A DNA stretch of 64,000 bases from Cryomorphaceae bacterium 1068 (GTDB lineage: Bacteria > Bacteroidota > Bacteroidia > Flavobacteriales_D > Cryomorphaceae). Below are positions 28,747 to 37,385 of this stretch, piece after piece. Under the pieces are notes generated by a model. The model was not told the DNA's origin. It saw only the letters and a list, made by a program, of their open reading frames with translations, and made no database searches. The DNA is taken from assembly GCA_027214385.1 (NCBI GenBank), contig JAPVXR010000002.1, positions 248,001 to 312,000 of the forward strand. Reading direction: 5' to 3'. Made by a program: the position numbers and the translations under genes. Numbering within the stretch: the first letter of the stretch is position 1; each line of letters begins with the position of its first letter.

Positions 28747-28754
28747 TATTTTTG
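28747..28754 (+). promoter_or_regulatory. Candidate -7 box for the glgE operon
   Basis: TATTTTTG matches TAnnTTTG and lies 30 nt upstream of the glgE ATG, inside a T-rich stretch. The T-richness makes a chance match more likely, so confidence is low. Confidence 0.35.
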
Positions 28755-28784
28755 CTCAGCCTAAGTGTAAGAACTACAATTACT

Positions 28785-30722
28785 ATGGAAGAATTACGGT
28801 ATCGTGCAGTAATAGAAGATGTTAAGCCGGCAATTAATGGTGGTGAGTTTGCAATCAAAAGAGTCGTTGGTGAGAAGGTAAAGCTCACCGCTGATATATT
28901 TGGTGACGGACATGACATCGTGAACGCACAGTTGGTCTACAAACACGATTCAGAGAAGACGTGGAAAAAAGTAGCTATGACCTCATTGGTGAATGATCTT
29001 TGGGAAGTAGAGTTTGAGGTGAAGAAATTAGGGTTTTACACATACAAACTCGAAGCTTGGGTAGATTACGCCCTCAATTGGCAACACGAAATCAAGCGAA
29101 AGATTCAAGATGACCAACACGTGTCGTCAGAATTGCACGATGGGGTGAAATACCTCGATGCCGTGAAGGCAAAAAAGCACCAAAAGTTTTTGGCTGCTGC
29201 CAAAAAGGGTTTTGGGAACAAGCGTTCATACAAAAAGGCGATTGAGGTAGCTCAATCAGATGAGCTGAAGAAAATTTTCGAAGAATACCCTTACCAAACA
29301 TTTGTAACCACTTCACGAGATTTTCGCGTGAAAGTGGATCGTGAGCGAGCAGGTTTCAGCACGTGGTATGAGTTTTTCCCGCGCAGTGCAGGCGAATCGG
29401 TGCACAAACACGGAACATTCAAAGACTGCATCAAGCGGTTGCCACACGTTGCTCAAATGGGATTTGACGTTTTGTATTTCCCACCCATACATCCGATAGG
29501 AGAGAAAAACAGAAAAGGAAAAAACAACACCACCGAAGCTGAGAAAGGTGATGTGGGTTCGCCGTGGGCCATTGGCTCAAAGTTGGGCGGCCACAAGGAC
29601 ATTCATCCCGAGTTGGGAACGATGAAAGACTTCAAGGCCTTGGTAAAAGCTGCCGATGGTCTTGGCATTGAGATAGCCTTGGACTTTGCCCTGCAATGCG
29701 CTCCTGACCATCCATACGTCAAGGAGAATCCGCAGTGGTTTAAGTGGCGCCCTGACGGCACGGTTCAATACGCCGAAAATCCGCCAAAGAAATACCAGGA
29801 TATTATTCCCATTAATTTCGAATGCGAGGATTGGGAGAACCTCTGGAATGAACTGCAAAGCATCGTTTTCCATTGGATCGATGCGGGAGTGCGCATCTTC
29901 CGCGTGGATAATCCGCACACCAAGCCTTACCGTTTTTGGCGCTGGCTGATTGCCAATGTCCACGAGAAATACCCCGAGGTGATTTTTCTCTCAGAAGCAT
30001 TTACCCGTCCGAAGGTGATGCATCAATTGGCAAAAGTCGGATTTACTCACAGCTATACCTATTTCACTTGGCGAAACACGAAATACGAGCTGGAAGAATA
30101 TATGGATGAATTGGTCAACACCAAGTCCCGTGAGTATTTCCGCCCGAACTTTTGGCCCAATACGCCTGACATTCTTCCCAGCGAGCTTCAACAGCCCAAC
30201 GAAGCCGCTTTCATTCAGCGGTATTTCTTAGCTGCCACGCTGAGCAGCAACTACGGAATGTACGGTCCGGTATACGAAAACATGCATTACCAAGCCGTTC
30301 CCGGAAAGGAAGAATACTGGGATTCGGAGAAGTACGAAATTAAACGTCATGTATGGGATACCCGAGGAAAGCTGAAACAGGTGATCAAGATGGTGAACGC
30401 GGCGCGGAAGTCGCATCCCGCTTTACAGGACACGTTTAATTATAAGAAGTGTGCGGTAGATAACGAGCGCCTTATGGCCTATTACAAGGGCGATGAAGCT
30501 GCGAATGATCACTTCTTGTGCATTGTGAATATGGACACCTACTATACTCAAGCGGGCTGGGTTCAAGTACCCTTAGCCGATTTAGGAATAGCTGATGGCG
30601 AGGCCTATGTGGTTCAAGACTTGATCACCGAAGTGTCTTACACCTGGAGAGGTGAGTTCAATTTTGTTGAGCTAAATCCACACGGACTGCCTTTCCATTT
30701 CTTTAAAATCATAAAAGGATGA
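28785..30722 (+). CDS. glgE: Alpha-1,4-glucan:maltose-1-phosphate maltosyltransferase
   Basis: GlgE adds maltosyl units from maltose 1-phosphate to growing alpha-1,4-glucans. The 645-residue GH13 protein has an N-terminal beta-sandwich (about 5-110), the GlgE-type barrel, the nucleophile Asp375 in FRVDNPHTKP and the acid/base Glu404 in FLSEAFTRPK. These motifs are specific to GlgE within GH13. ATG at 28785 matches the usual family start. The reading frame extends upstream through a hydrophobic stretch, but that overlaps the promoter. The stop overlaps the maltokinase start (ATGA), so the substrate-making kinase is translationally coupled. Confidence 0.95.
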   Translation: MEELRYRAVIEDVKPAINGGEFAIKRVVGEKVKLTADIFGDGHDIVNAQLVYKHDSEKTWKKVAMTSLVNDLWEVEFEVKKLGFYTYKLEAWVDYALNWQHEIKRKIQDDQHVSSELHDGVKYLDAVKAKKHQKFLAAAKKGFGNKRSYKKAIEVAQSDELKKIFEEYPYQTFVTTSRDFRVKVDRERAGFSTWYEFFPRSAGESVHKHGTFKDCIKRLPHVAQMGFDVLYFPPIHPIGEKNRKGKNNTTEAEKGDVGSPWAIGSKLGGHKDIHPELGTMKDFKALVKAADGLGIEIALDFALQCAPDHPYVKENPQWFKWRPDGTVQYAENPPKKYQDIIPINFECEDWENLWNELQSIVFHWIDAGVRIFRVDNPHTKPYRFWRWLIANVHEKYPEVIFLSEAFTRPKVMHQLAKVGFTHSYTYFTWRNTKYELEEYMDELVNTKSREYFRPNFWPNTPDILPSELQQPNEAAFIQRYFLAATLSSNYGMYGPVYENMHYQAVPGKEEYWDSEKYEIKRHVWDTRGKLKQVIKMVNAARKSHPALQDTFNYKKCAVDNERLMAYYKGDEAANDHFLCIVNMDTYYTQAGWVQVPLADLGIADGEAYVVQDLITEVSYTWRGEFNFVELNPHGLPFHFFKIIKG

Positions 30723-32341
30723 GTAATCATACCTTAACCATATCGCAGTCTTGGAAAGAAATTTTCGCCGATGGTCAAGCATCGGAGGAGTTTGAAAAAA
30801 TCCTTCCCGATTATTTGCATCAAATGAGATGGTTTGGCGCAAAGACGGGAAACATAAAGCAATATACCATAGAGAATGCGCTGACTTACCAACTCCAAAA
30901 CGGTAGCCTGGCTTTTATTCTTTTGGTGGAGATCGTCTTTCAGACATCTAACACAGAAAACTACCTCCTTCCCGTAATCGCGGTAGACGAAATGGAAGAT
31001 GATGCAGATGTGATTTGCGAAATTCACAATGAAGCAGGAGAACGTCAAGGCTTTTTGATCGATGCGCTCTACGACTCAGCATTTCGAAACGACCTCTTCT
31101 TCAATATTATTTCCGAGAAACAGTTGGGACTTTCCATCGGAGAATTCCGATTCACCAAAGGGAATGTGCTGGGGGATTCATTTAGTGAAGAAAATCTGAG
31201 CTCAGAGTTGTTGAAGCTTGAGCAAAGCAATTCCACAATCGTCTACAACGGTGAGTATTTCCTAAAGATTTACCGGAAGCTCTTTCGAGACAACAATCCC
31301 GATCTGGAGTTAACCCATTTTTTATCCGACAAGGGTAATTTTTCCCATTCCCCTAAGTTTGCGGGAGGGATTGAGTGGGTGCGCGAGGGATACTACCGCG
31401 TATCGATCGGCTTGATGCAAGAGCGCGTAGAAAACCAAGGCGAGGCTTGGAATTACACGCTTCGACAGATGGAGGGGTTTTTCCAGCGATTTGCCGACAG
31501 CGATTTGAGTTTGGCTGATTTTCCCAAAGTTGATCTTTACAAACCTTTGAATATTGCCGATCTTCCTGAGAAAATTCAAAGCTTGATCGGAAAGGAGTTT
31601 TTGGAGAGAGTCCAAAAGTTGGCTGTCCGAACGGCAGAGATGCATATCGCTTTATTTTCAGATAAAACGGATAGGTATTTCACACCTGAGCCTTTTAGAG
31701 GGGATTACACCGTTTGGCTTTTGAACCGTTTGATGTACATGCTCGACGGTCGCTTTAATTTGCTCGAGCAGAAAGTAGATCAACTGCAGGGCCGAGCCCG
31801 CGAGTATGCGGAGTTTGTACTCGACAATAAAGAGGACATCAAAAATCACATCCTCAAATTTGATGAGCTGAATTTGAACTCAGCGAGAATACGAATTCAC
31901 GGGGATTACCACTTGGGACAAATATTGATCACAGGCGATGATTTTTGCATCCTCGACTTCGAAGGTGAGCCTGAGAGCACCATACGCGACCGAAAAGTAA
32001 AGCAACCGCCCGTCAAAGACTTGGCAGGCTTATGCCGCTCTTATCATTACGCAGTTTTCTCTACGGTCTTCAATGCCCTTCCTGAAAATATTGATCGAGA
32101 AGTCGCTACAGAATTGGGTGGAAGGCTCTACCGAATTATTACAGGGCTTAGCTTGGAGCGATACGTGGAGACGGCCATGGAAAATGGATTGAACATAGGC
32201 TACTCCAAAGAAATTGACTTTTTATTGCGCTACCATATATTTGAAAAGGCCATTTACGAAATTGGCTACGAATTGAATTCTCGTCCTGATTGGGTCATCA
32301 TTCCACTCAAGGGCATCATCCAAATCCTTAAGAACGATTAA
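30719..32341 (+). CDS. Maltokinase (maltose to maltose 1-phosphate)
   Basis: The 540-residue protein belongs to the Mak/Pep2 family with a eukaryotic-like kinase fold. Its N-terminal cap domain includes LHQMRWFGAK (about residues 35-45), the catalytic loop is IHGDYHLGQILI (near 392-403), and the metal-binding segment is ILDFEGEPE (near 411-419), followed by VKDLAGLCRSYHYA. Maltokinase makes maltose 1-phosphate for GlgE. In many genomes Mak is fused to trehalose synthase (TreS). Here it stands alone, and TreS is absent from the cluster. It is coupled to glgE by ATGA and lies 2 bp before glgB. Confidence 0.93.
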   Translation: MSNHTLTISQSWKEIFADGQASEEFEKILPDYLHQMRWFGAKTGNIKQYTIENALTYQLQNGSLAFILLVEIVFQTSNTENYLLPVIAVDEMEDDADVICEIHNEAGERQGFLIDALYDSAFRNDLFFNIISEKQLGLSIGEFRFTKGNVLGDSFSEENLSSELLKLEQSNSTIVYNGEYFLKIYRKLFRDNNPDLELTHFLSDKGNFSHSPKFAGGIEWVREGYYRVSIGLMQERVENQGEAWNYTLRQMEGFFQRFADSDLSLADFPKVDLYKPLNIADLPEKIQSLIGKEFLERVQKLAVRTAEMHIALFSDKTDRYFTPEPFRGDYTVWLLNRLMYMLDGRFNLLEQKVDQLQGRAREYAEFVLDNKEDIKNHILKFDELNLNSARIRIHGDYHLGQILITGDDFCILDFEGEPESTIRDRKVKQPPVKDLAGLCRSYHYAVFSTVFNALPENIDREVATELGGRLYRIITGLSLERYVETAMENGLNIGYSKEIDFLLRYHIFEKAIYEIGYELNSRPDWVIIPLKGIIQILKND

Positions 32342-32343
32342 CC

Positions 32344-34263
32344 ATGGAAAAAACGTCGAATGTCATCGCGCACAGCCTGCTGACAGAATTTGATATTTCA
32401 CTTTTTGCTTCAGGGCGGCATTTTAAGCTTTACGAAAAGCTAGGAAGCACTCCGATGGAAGTCGAAGGAGTAGCAGGAACTTATTTTGCAGTTTGGGCTC
32501 CAAATGCCGAGGCGGTTTCTGTGATTGGGAACTTCAATGAATGGGATACTCAAGCTCACCACCTCAATGCTCGCTGGGATAGCAGCGGAATCTGGGAAGG
32601 TTTTATACCTGGCCTCGGGGCTAACGAGCTATACAAATACGCCATCAAAGTGCGTGGTGGAGGAATCATTGAAAAAGGAGACCCTTTTGCAGAGATGTGG
32701 GAAGTACCACCATCTACCGCTTCTATCATCCGCTCTTTTGATCCCAAATGGTCGGACGGAACTTGGATGAAGAACCGTAAGAAAAAGAATGCTCTTGATG
32801 CGCCCTTCTCCGTTTACGAGGTGCACATCGGCTCTTGGAAAAGAAAATTCGACGAGCAAAACCGAAGCCTCACATACCGCGAAATGGCAGACGACCTCGT
32901 GTCATACGTCAAGGAGATGGGCTTTACACATGTGGAGATGATGCCCGTAATGGAGCATCCATTCTTTGGCTCATGGGGCTATCAGATTACGGGGTATTTT
33001 GCCCCGTCTTCGCGATTCGGAACTCCGGAAGATTTTGCGTTTTTGGTTAATGCGTTCCACAAAGCAGGAATCGGTGTCATCCTGGACTGGGTGCCTAGTC
33101 ACTTCCCGAATGATGCTCACGGATTGTATCAGTTTGATGGTACATCCCTTTACGAGCACGAAGACCCTCGCCTGGGTTATCACCCCGACTGGAAGAGCTA
33201 CATCTTCAATTACGGCCGTCATGAAGTGCGTTCGTTTTTGATTAGCAATGCCTTGTATTGGCTTGATAAGTACCATATTGATGGAATTCGAGTAGATGCA
33301 GTAGCATCCATGCTTTACCTCGACTACAGTCGAAATGAAGGTGAGTGGATTCCAAATAAGTTTGGTGGTCGAGAAAACCTTGAAGCCATTTCGCTTTTAA
33401 AAGAGATGAATGAGGCTGTTTATTCCAACTTCCCCGATGTGCAAACCATCGCTGAAGAAAGTACGAACTGGCCGAGTGTTTCAAGACCGGTAAGTGCTGA
33501 TGGACTTGGCTTTGGTATGAAGTGGATGATGGGTTGGATGAACGACATGTTGGAGTACATCAAGAAAAACCCACTCTACCGCAGCTACCACCAGAATCAA
33601 GTTACTTTTAGTTTGGTCTATGCTTTTACTGAGAATTTCATGTTGCCATTATCGCACGATGAGGTGGTACATGGCAAAGGCTCACTTTTGAGTAGAATGC
33701 CTGGCGACGAGTGGCAGCGCTTTGCCAATTTGCGCGCCCTTTACGCTTGGATGTTCACCCATCCCGGAGCTAAGCTCCTGTTTATGGGAAGTGAGTTTGG
33801 ACAGTTTTCAGAGTGGAAGCATGATGAGACCTTGCTATGGAATTTACTGAAGTTCGACTTTCATAACGGAATTTCTGAAATAGTGAAAGCCATGAATGAG
33901 CTCTACCGCACAGAGAAGGCGATGCATGAACTCAATTTCGATGCAGAAGGATTTGAATGGATCGATTACAGCGATAACAAGAACTGTATACTCTCTTTTT
34001 ACAGAAAGTCTAAGGGTGCTAAGCAAAAGCTCATGGTAGTGGGTAATTTTACCCCAAATGCACACGAAGAGTACAAAATCGGAGTCGATGAAAAAGGCTC
34101 TTTCAAAGAAATATTTAATTCAGACAGTGCCCGTTTCGGGGGAAGCGATTTCCTGAATAAAGGCGCAATTAAAACCAAAAAGGAAGTATTGCATGGACGC
34201 GAAAACAGCGTGACATTGCGTATCCCTCCGATGGGCTTCATTGTCTTGAAGCCAACCAAATAA
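32344..34263 (+). CDS. glgB: 1,4-alpha-glucan branching enzyme
   Basis: GlgB introduces alpha-1,6 branches into glycogen-like glucan. The 639-residue protein has an N-terminal CBM48 (about 30-120, AVWAPNAEAVSVIGNFNEW), a GH13 barrel with nucleophile Asp318 in GIRVDAVASML and the acid/base segment AEEST at 370-374, and the HDEVVHGKGSL motif. The C-terminal beta domain is complete. It is the third gene of the glgE operon. Length is normal for the short form without an extra N1 domain. Confidence 0.96.
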   Translation: MEKTSNVIAHSLLTEFDISLFASGRHFKLYEKLGSTPMEVEGVAGTYFAVWAPNAEAVSVIGNFNEWDTQAHHLNARWDSSGIWEGFIPGLGANELYKYAIKVRGGGIIEKGDPFAEMWEVPPSTASIIRSFDPKWSDGTWMKNRKKKNALDAPFSVYEVHIGSWKRKFDEQNRSLTYREMADDLVSYVKEMGFTHVEMMPVMEHPFFGSWGYQITGYFAPSSRFGTPEDFAFLVNAFHKAGIGVILDWVPSHFPNDAHGLYQFDGTSLYEHEDPRLGYHPDWKSYIFNYGRHEVRSFLISNALYWLDKYHIDGIRVDAVASMLYLDYSRNEGEWIPNKFGGRENLEAISLLKEMNEAVYSNFPDVQTIAEESTNWPSVSRPVSADGLGFGMKWMMGWMNDMLEYIKKNPLYRSYHQNQVTFSLVYAFTENFMLPLSHDEVVHGKGSLLSRMPGDEWQRFANLRALYAWMFTHPGAKLLFMGSEFGQFSEWKHDETLLWNLLKFDFHNGISEIVKAMNELYRTEKAMHELNFDAEGFEWIDYSDNKNCILSFYRKSKGAKQKLMVVGNFTPNAHEEYKIGVDEKGSFKEIFNSDSARFGGSDFLNKGAIKTKKEVLHGRENSVTLRIPPMGFIVLKPTK

Positions 34264-34270
34264 GTAATTA

Positions 34271-36697
34271 ATGAGTCAGAAAAATTTCATTTGTGTTCAC
34301 GGGCATTTTTATCAGCCCCCGAGAGAAAATGCGTGGTTGGAAAAGGTGGAGTATCAAGACTCTGCAGAGCCTTTTCACGACTGGAATGAGCGGATTTCGC
34401 AGGAATGCTATGGTCCGAACGGGTCTTCCAGAATACTGAGTGACGAGCATAGAATCGTAGATATTGTAAACAACTACGCCAAGATCAGCTTCAACTTTGG
34501 GCCTACTCTTTTGAGTTGGCTCGAAATACACCGACCTCAAATCTACAAGCAGATTCTCAGGGCCGACGAGCAGAGTATGGAGTACTTTGATGGTCACGGG
34601 TCGGCCTTGGCTCAGGTGTACAACCACATCATTATGCCACTTGCCAATAGGCGCGACAAGGAAACGCAGGTGATTTGGGGGATAAAGGATTTTGAGCATC
34701 GCTTTAAGCGAAAGCCCGAAGGGATGTGGCTGGCCGAGACTGCCGTCGACACGGAAACGCTGGAAGTTCTGGCAGAACAAGGGATCAAGTACACCATTCT
34801 GGCTCCGCGCCAAGGGAAGCGCTACAGAAAATTCGGAAGCTCGACTTGGGATGATGGAGTAGACTCTAAGGTGCCTTATGTCTGCAACTTGCCTTCCGGC
34901 AAAAAGATATGCCTCTTCTTTTACGACGGAGACCGCTCTCAAGCAGTAGCCTTTAAGGGTCTTTTAGCTGATGGCAAAGGCTTTGCCGAATACCTAACGG
35001 GAGCTTATGATGATCGCAGCGAGAATCAATTGTTGCACATAGCTACTGATGGCGAGAGCTACGGTCACCATCACCGCTACGGCGATATGGCATTGGCCTA
35101 CTGTCTCCGATACATCGAAGACAACGATCTGGCGCAGATTATCAATTACGGACAGTATTTGGAAGTAAATCCACCTGAGCATGAAGCTGAAATTCACGAC
35201 AATTCCTCGTGGAGTTGTGTACACGGAGTAGAGCGATGGAGATCAAATTGCGGCTGCAATACGGGTGGCAGAGGCGACTGGAATCAAGAGTGGAGAAAAC
35301 CTTTGCGAGAAAGCCTGGATTGGCTGCGTGATGAACTTGAGAAAGTTTACGTGAAGCGCATGGGTAAGCTACACAGCGACCCTTGGGCGCTGCGCAATGA
35401 ATACATTGACATCCTGCTGGAGCGAAGAAGAGATAAGGTAGACAAGTTTCTACTGACCCATTTTGGCAACCAAAAGCCGAGGGAGCGCACACATGTGATG
35501 CGCCTGCTCGAAATGCAGCGGCATGAGCTGCTCATGTACACGAGTTGCGCATGGTTCTTTGATGAAATTTCGGGTCTGGAAACCGTGCAAGTGTTGCAGT
35601 ATGCTTGCCGCGCCATTCAGCTGGCCGAGAGTGAGTCAAATGTCAAGCTCGATGCAGAGTTCAAGAAGCGAATTGCCAAAGCACAATCCAACCTTGTTGA
35701 GTACGGCAATGGCGCCGATGTTTACAAGAAGTTTGTGGAGCCATCTCAACTTACGCTTACCCAAATAGGGATGCAGTATGCGGTGTCTTCCCTATTTGCC
35801 GAAGACCCGAATAACCTCACTGTCTTCAATTACGATTGTAAATCAACCGAGTTTAAGTTGATTGTTCAAGGATCGCAACGACTTGCCTTGGGTCGGACTC
35901 ACGTCCATTCAAAGGTGACACTTAGCGAAAAGGACTTCAGTTTTGTTGTACTCTATCTTGGACAGCACCACTTGGTTGGTAAAGCATTTGAGAATATTCC
36001 CTTGGGGGAATTCCAAACTTTTTCAGATAAAGTGACGCAGGCATTCCAAGCGTCTAATTTGGCAGAGGTAATTGAAATCTTAAGGACTTATCCTGAGCAG
36101 CGTAGTTTCTCTTTCTTTGATATGTTCAAGGATGAGCAAATCAAAATGGTCAATGATGTTTTGGAAGAAGGTCTTGCTTTAGCCGCAAGCTCTTACCGCA
36201 AAATCAATAATCGAAATTACAATGTGATCAACGTGATGCATCATTCTCATTTGAATCCACCACGAATGCTCGTGCGTAATTTGGAGATGGTACTCAACAA
36301 TGAGTTGCGTGAGCTATTTGATAACGGTGAGCTGCGAATCTCCGTGAGAGATTTGAAGCGAGTGGTTGCGGAGATAAAGAGTTGGAATTTTACGATTGAT
36401 CATGCTGAGTTGGACTTTATTTGTGCCAATAAGCTGAATAGAATGCTCGAGCTTCATGGAGAGCCCGGTCAAAGCAGCGCAAGCCAGTTTGGTAGCTTAG
36501 TTACGAATATGCGGGAGGTACTGCAAATTTTAGCGACGGTTGGAATCTACCCGGAGTTGAATCAAATTCAAGATGTTGTATTCCATTACATACAGCACTT
36601 TTCTGATGACATCAGTCCCGAAGTGAGGGATGAGCTCTTCAAATTTGCCGAGCAGATCAATATCGAAACGAATCAATTCAAAAAAGTTAAGGCATAA
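34271..36697 (+). CDS. Glycoside hydrolase family 57 / DUF3536 protein
   Basis: The 808-residue protein starts with the GH57 motif VHGHFYQPPRE and has the nucleophile-region motif MWLAETAVDTETLE (Glu near residue 157). Large central and C-terminal parts match the DUF3536 arrangement (ATDGESYGHHHRYGDMAL, WSCVHGVERWRSNCGC). GH57 enzymes include amylases, 4-alpha-glucanotransferases and branching enzymes. The place as last gene in a glgE-mak-glgB operon suggests it trims or rearranges the same alpha-glucan. The exact activity is not known. A terminator hairpin follows 3 bp after the stop. Confidence 0.88.
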   Translation: MSQKNFICVHGHFYQPPRENAWLEKVEYQDSAEPFHDWNERISQECYGPNGSSRILSDEHRIVDIVNNYAKISFNFGPTLLSWLEIHRPQIYKQILRADEQSMEYFDGHGSALAQVYNHIIMPLANRRDKETQVIWGIKDFEHRFKRKPEGMWLAETAVDTETLEVLAEQGIKYTILAPRQGKRYRKFGSSTWDDGVDSKVPYVCNLPSGKKICLFFYDGDRSQAVAFKGLLADGKGFAEYLTGAYDDRSENQLLHIATDGESYGHHHRYGDMALAYCLRYIEDNDLAQIINYGQYLEVNPPEHEAEIHDNSSWSCVHGVERWRSNCGCNTGGRGDWNQEWRKPLRESLDWLRDELEKVYVKRMGKLHSDPWALRNEYIDILLERRRDKVDKFLLTHFGNQKPRERTHVMRLLEMQRHELLMYTSCAWFFDEISGLETVQVLQYACRAIQLAESESNVKLDAEFKKRIAKAQSNLVEYGNGADVYKKFVEPSQLTLTQIGMQYAVSSLFAEDPNNLTVFNYDCKSTEFKLIVQGSQRLALGRTHVHSKVTLSEKDFSFVVLYLGQHHLVGKAFENIPLGEFQTFSDKVTQAFQASNLAEVIEILRTYPEQRSFSFFDMFKDEQIKMVNDVLEEGLALAASSYRKINNRNYNVINVMHHSHLNPPRMLVRNLEMVLNNELRELFDNGELRISVRDLKRVVAEIKSWNFTIDHAELDFICANKLNRMLELHGEPGQSSASQFGSLVTNMREVLQILATVGIYPELNQIQDVVFHYIQHFSDDISPEVRDELFKFAEQINIETNQFKKVKA

Positions 36698-36699
36698 AA

Positions 36700-36725
36700 A
36701 AAGGAGGGCCGAGAGGCCCTCCTTT
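36700..36725. terminator. Bidirectional terminator after the glgE operon
   Basis: An 11-bp stem (AAAGGAGGGCC / GGCCCTCCTTT) with a GAGA tetraloop, A-run on one side and T-rich on the other, lies between the convergent GH57 and CBM48 genes. Confidence 0.85.
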
Positions 36726-36745
36726 AATGCTCAACCTGAGTGAGA

Positions 36746-37051
36746 TTATAGACTCACTACTGAGTTTTCTTCGAAAGTAACCGCGTTAGGACGGTAAGCA
36801 TCAGCTTCCCAATCATTTTCCCAGCGATCGCCATCAATAACGTAACGGAATTCGTATTCCTTACCTGTTTCCAAATTAACAACTGTCTTGAAAGAGCCAT
36901 CTTTAAGCTTCTTCATGTCAATCGGAGACTTAGTCCATTCGCTAAATTCACCGACCAATTTCACTTCTTTTGCTTCAGCTGCTGCTTCTGCAGGCATGCT
37001 GAATGTAACCTTACAAACAGGTTTCGATTTTAGAAACTGCTTTTTAATCAT
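36746..37051 (-). CDS. Stand-alone CBM48/isoamylase N-terminal-like glycogen-binding protein
   Basis: This 101-residue protein is a single early-set carbohydrate-binding domain (CBM48, like the glycogen-binding domain of AMPK beta): CKVTFSMPAEAA...VKLVGEFSEW, then EYEFRYVIDGDRWENDWEADAY. It has no signal peptide and no catalytic domain. Similar small proteins occur near glycogen genes. It may attach to cytoplasmic glucan granules or act as a regulatory or scaffolding subunit. It faces the glgE operon across a shared terminator and has its own promoter with notable repeats at 37083-37141. Confidence 0.88.
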   Translation of the reverse strand: MIKKQFLKSKPVCKVTFSMPAEAAAEAKEVKLVGEFSEWTKSPIDMKKLKDGSFKTVVNLETGKEYEFRYVIDGDRWENDWEADAYRPNAVTFEENSVVSL

Positions 37052-37385
37052 GACTTGTATATTGATATAACTTGTTGCGGTACAAATGTAAGGGAATTTA
37101 TTTCATAGTGTCGATATAACACTATGTTAACTTATCGTTAAATCAGCGAAATACATTGACTGATCTTTAAAACCCTTACCAATTCAGTGTTTTTGCCAAA
37201 ATCTTTTTTTCGACCACCTCGAATTTCGGCGCAAAAGTAATCTATGTTTTTGGTTTAAAGCTAGTTTAGTTCATTTTTTTAGCTTTTTTCTTTTCTAGGA
37301 ACGTGTGCTCTTGTCTTGGAAATATTGCCACATGCAAATCCCATAATTCAAGAATGCATTTTATCTTGAACCCTCAAGGAAGAGT
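37052..37385. other. 334-bp intergenic region between the CBM48 gene and the PagL-like gene
   Basis: The region holds no gene that I can support. The left part is the CBM48 promoter described at 37083-37141. A second minus-strand TAnnTTTG match (TACTTTTG, 37232-37239) lies about 180 nt upstream of the CBM48 start and may be another promoter. The rest is T-rich and unstructured, with no clear plus-strand -7 box for the PagL-like gene. Confidence 0.5.
37083..37141 (-). promoter_or_regulatory. Promoter of the CBM48 gene with 11-bp TTAAC repeats and a palindrome
   Basis: On the minus strand a -7 box TACATTTG occupies 37090-37083, 31 nt before the ATG. Upstream are TTAAC (5' base 37141), TTAAC (37130) and TTATA (37119), each 11 bp apart. 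They start 51, 40 and 29 bp before the -7 box, a register 3 bp different from the repeats at 46-54 kb. A palindrome (CATAGTGT / ACACTATG, 37104-37111 and 37119-37126) overlaps the -33 area and could be a second operator. The promoter call is sequence-based. Regulation is inference. Confidence 0.55.

Noticed and set aside
28704-28784. N-terminal extension of glgE that looks like a signal peptide
   Set aside because: It overlaps a likely -7 box, GlgE is cytoplasmic, and family members start at the MEELRYRAVIED position.
34268-34942. Long minus-strand open frame opposite the GH57 gene
   Set aside because: The plus-strand gene is a well-supported member of the GH57/DUF3536 family. The antisense frame matches no family and reflects codon bias.
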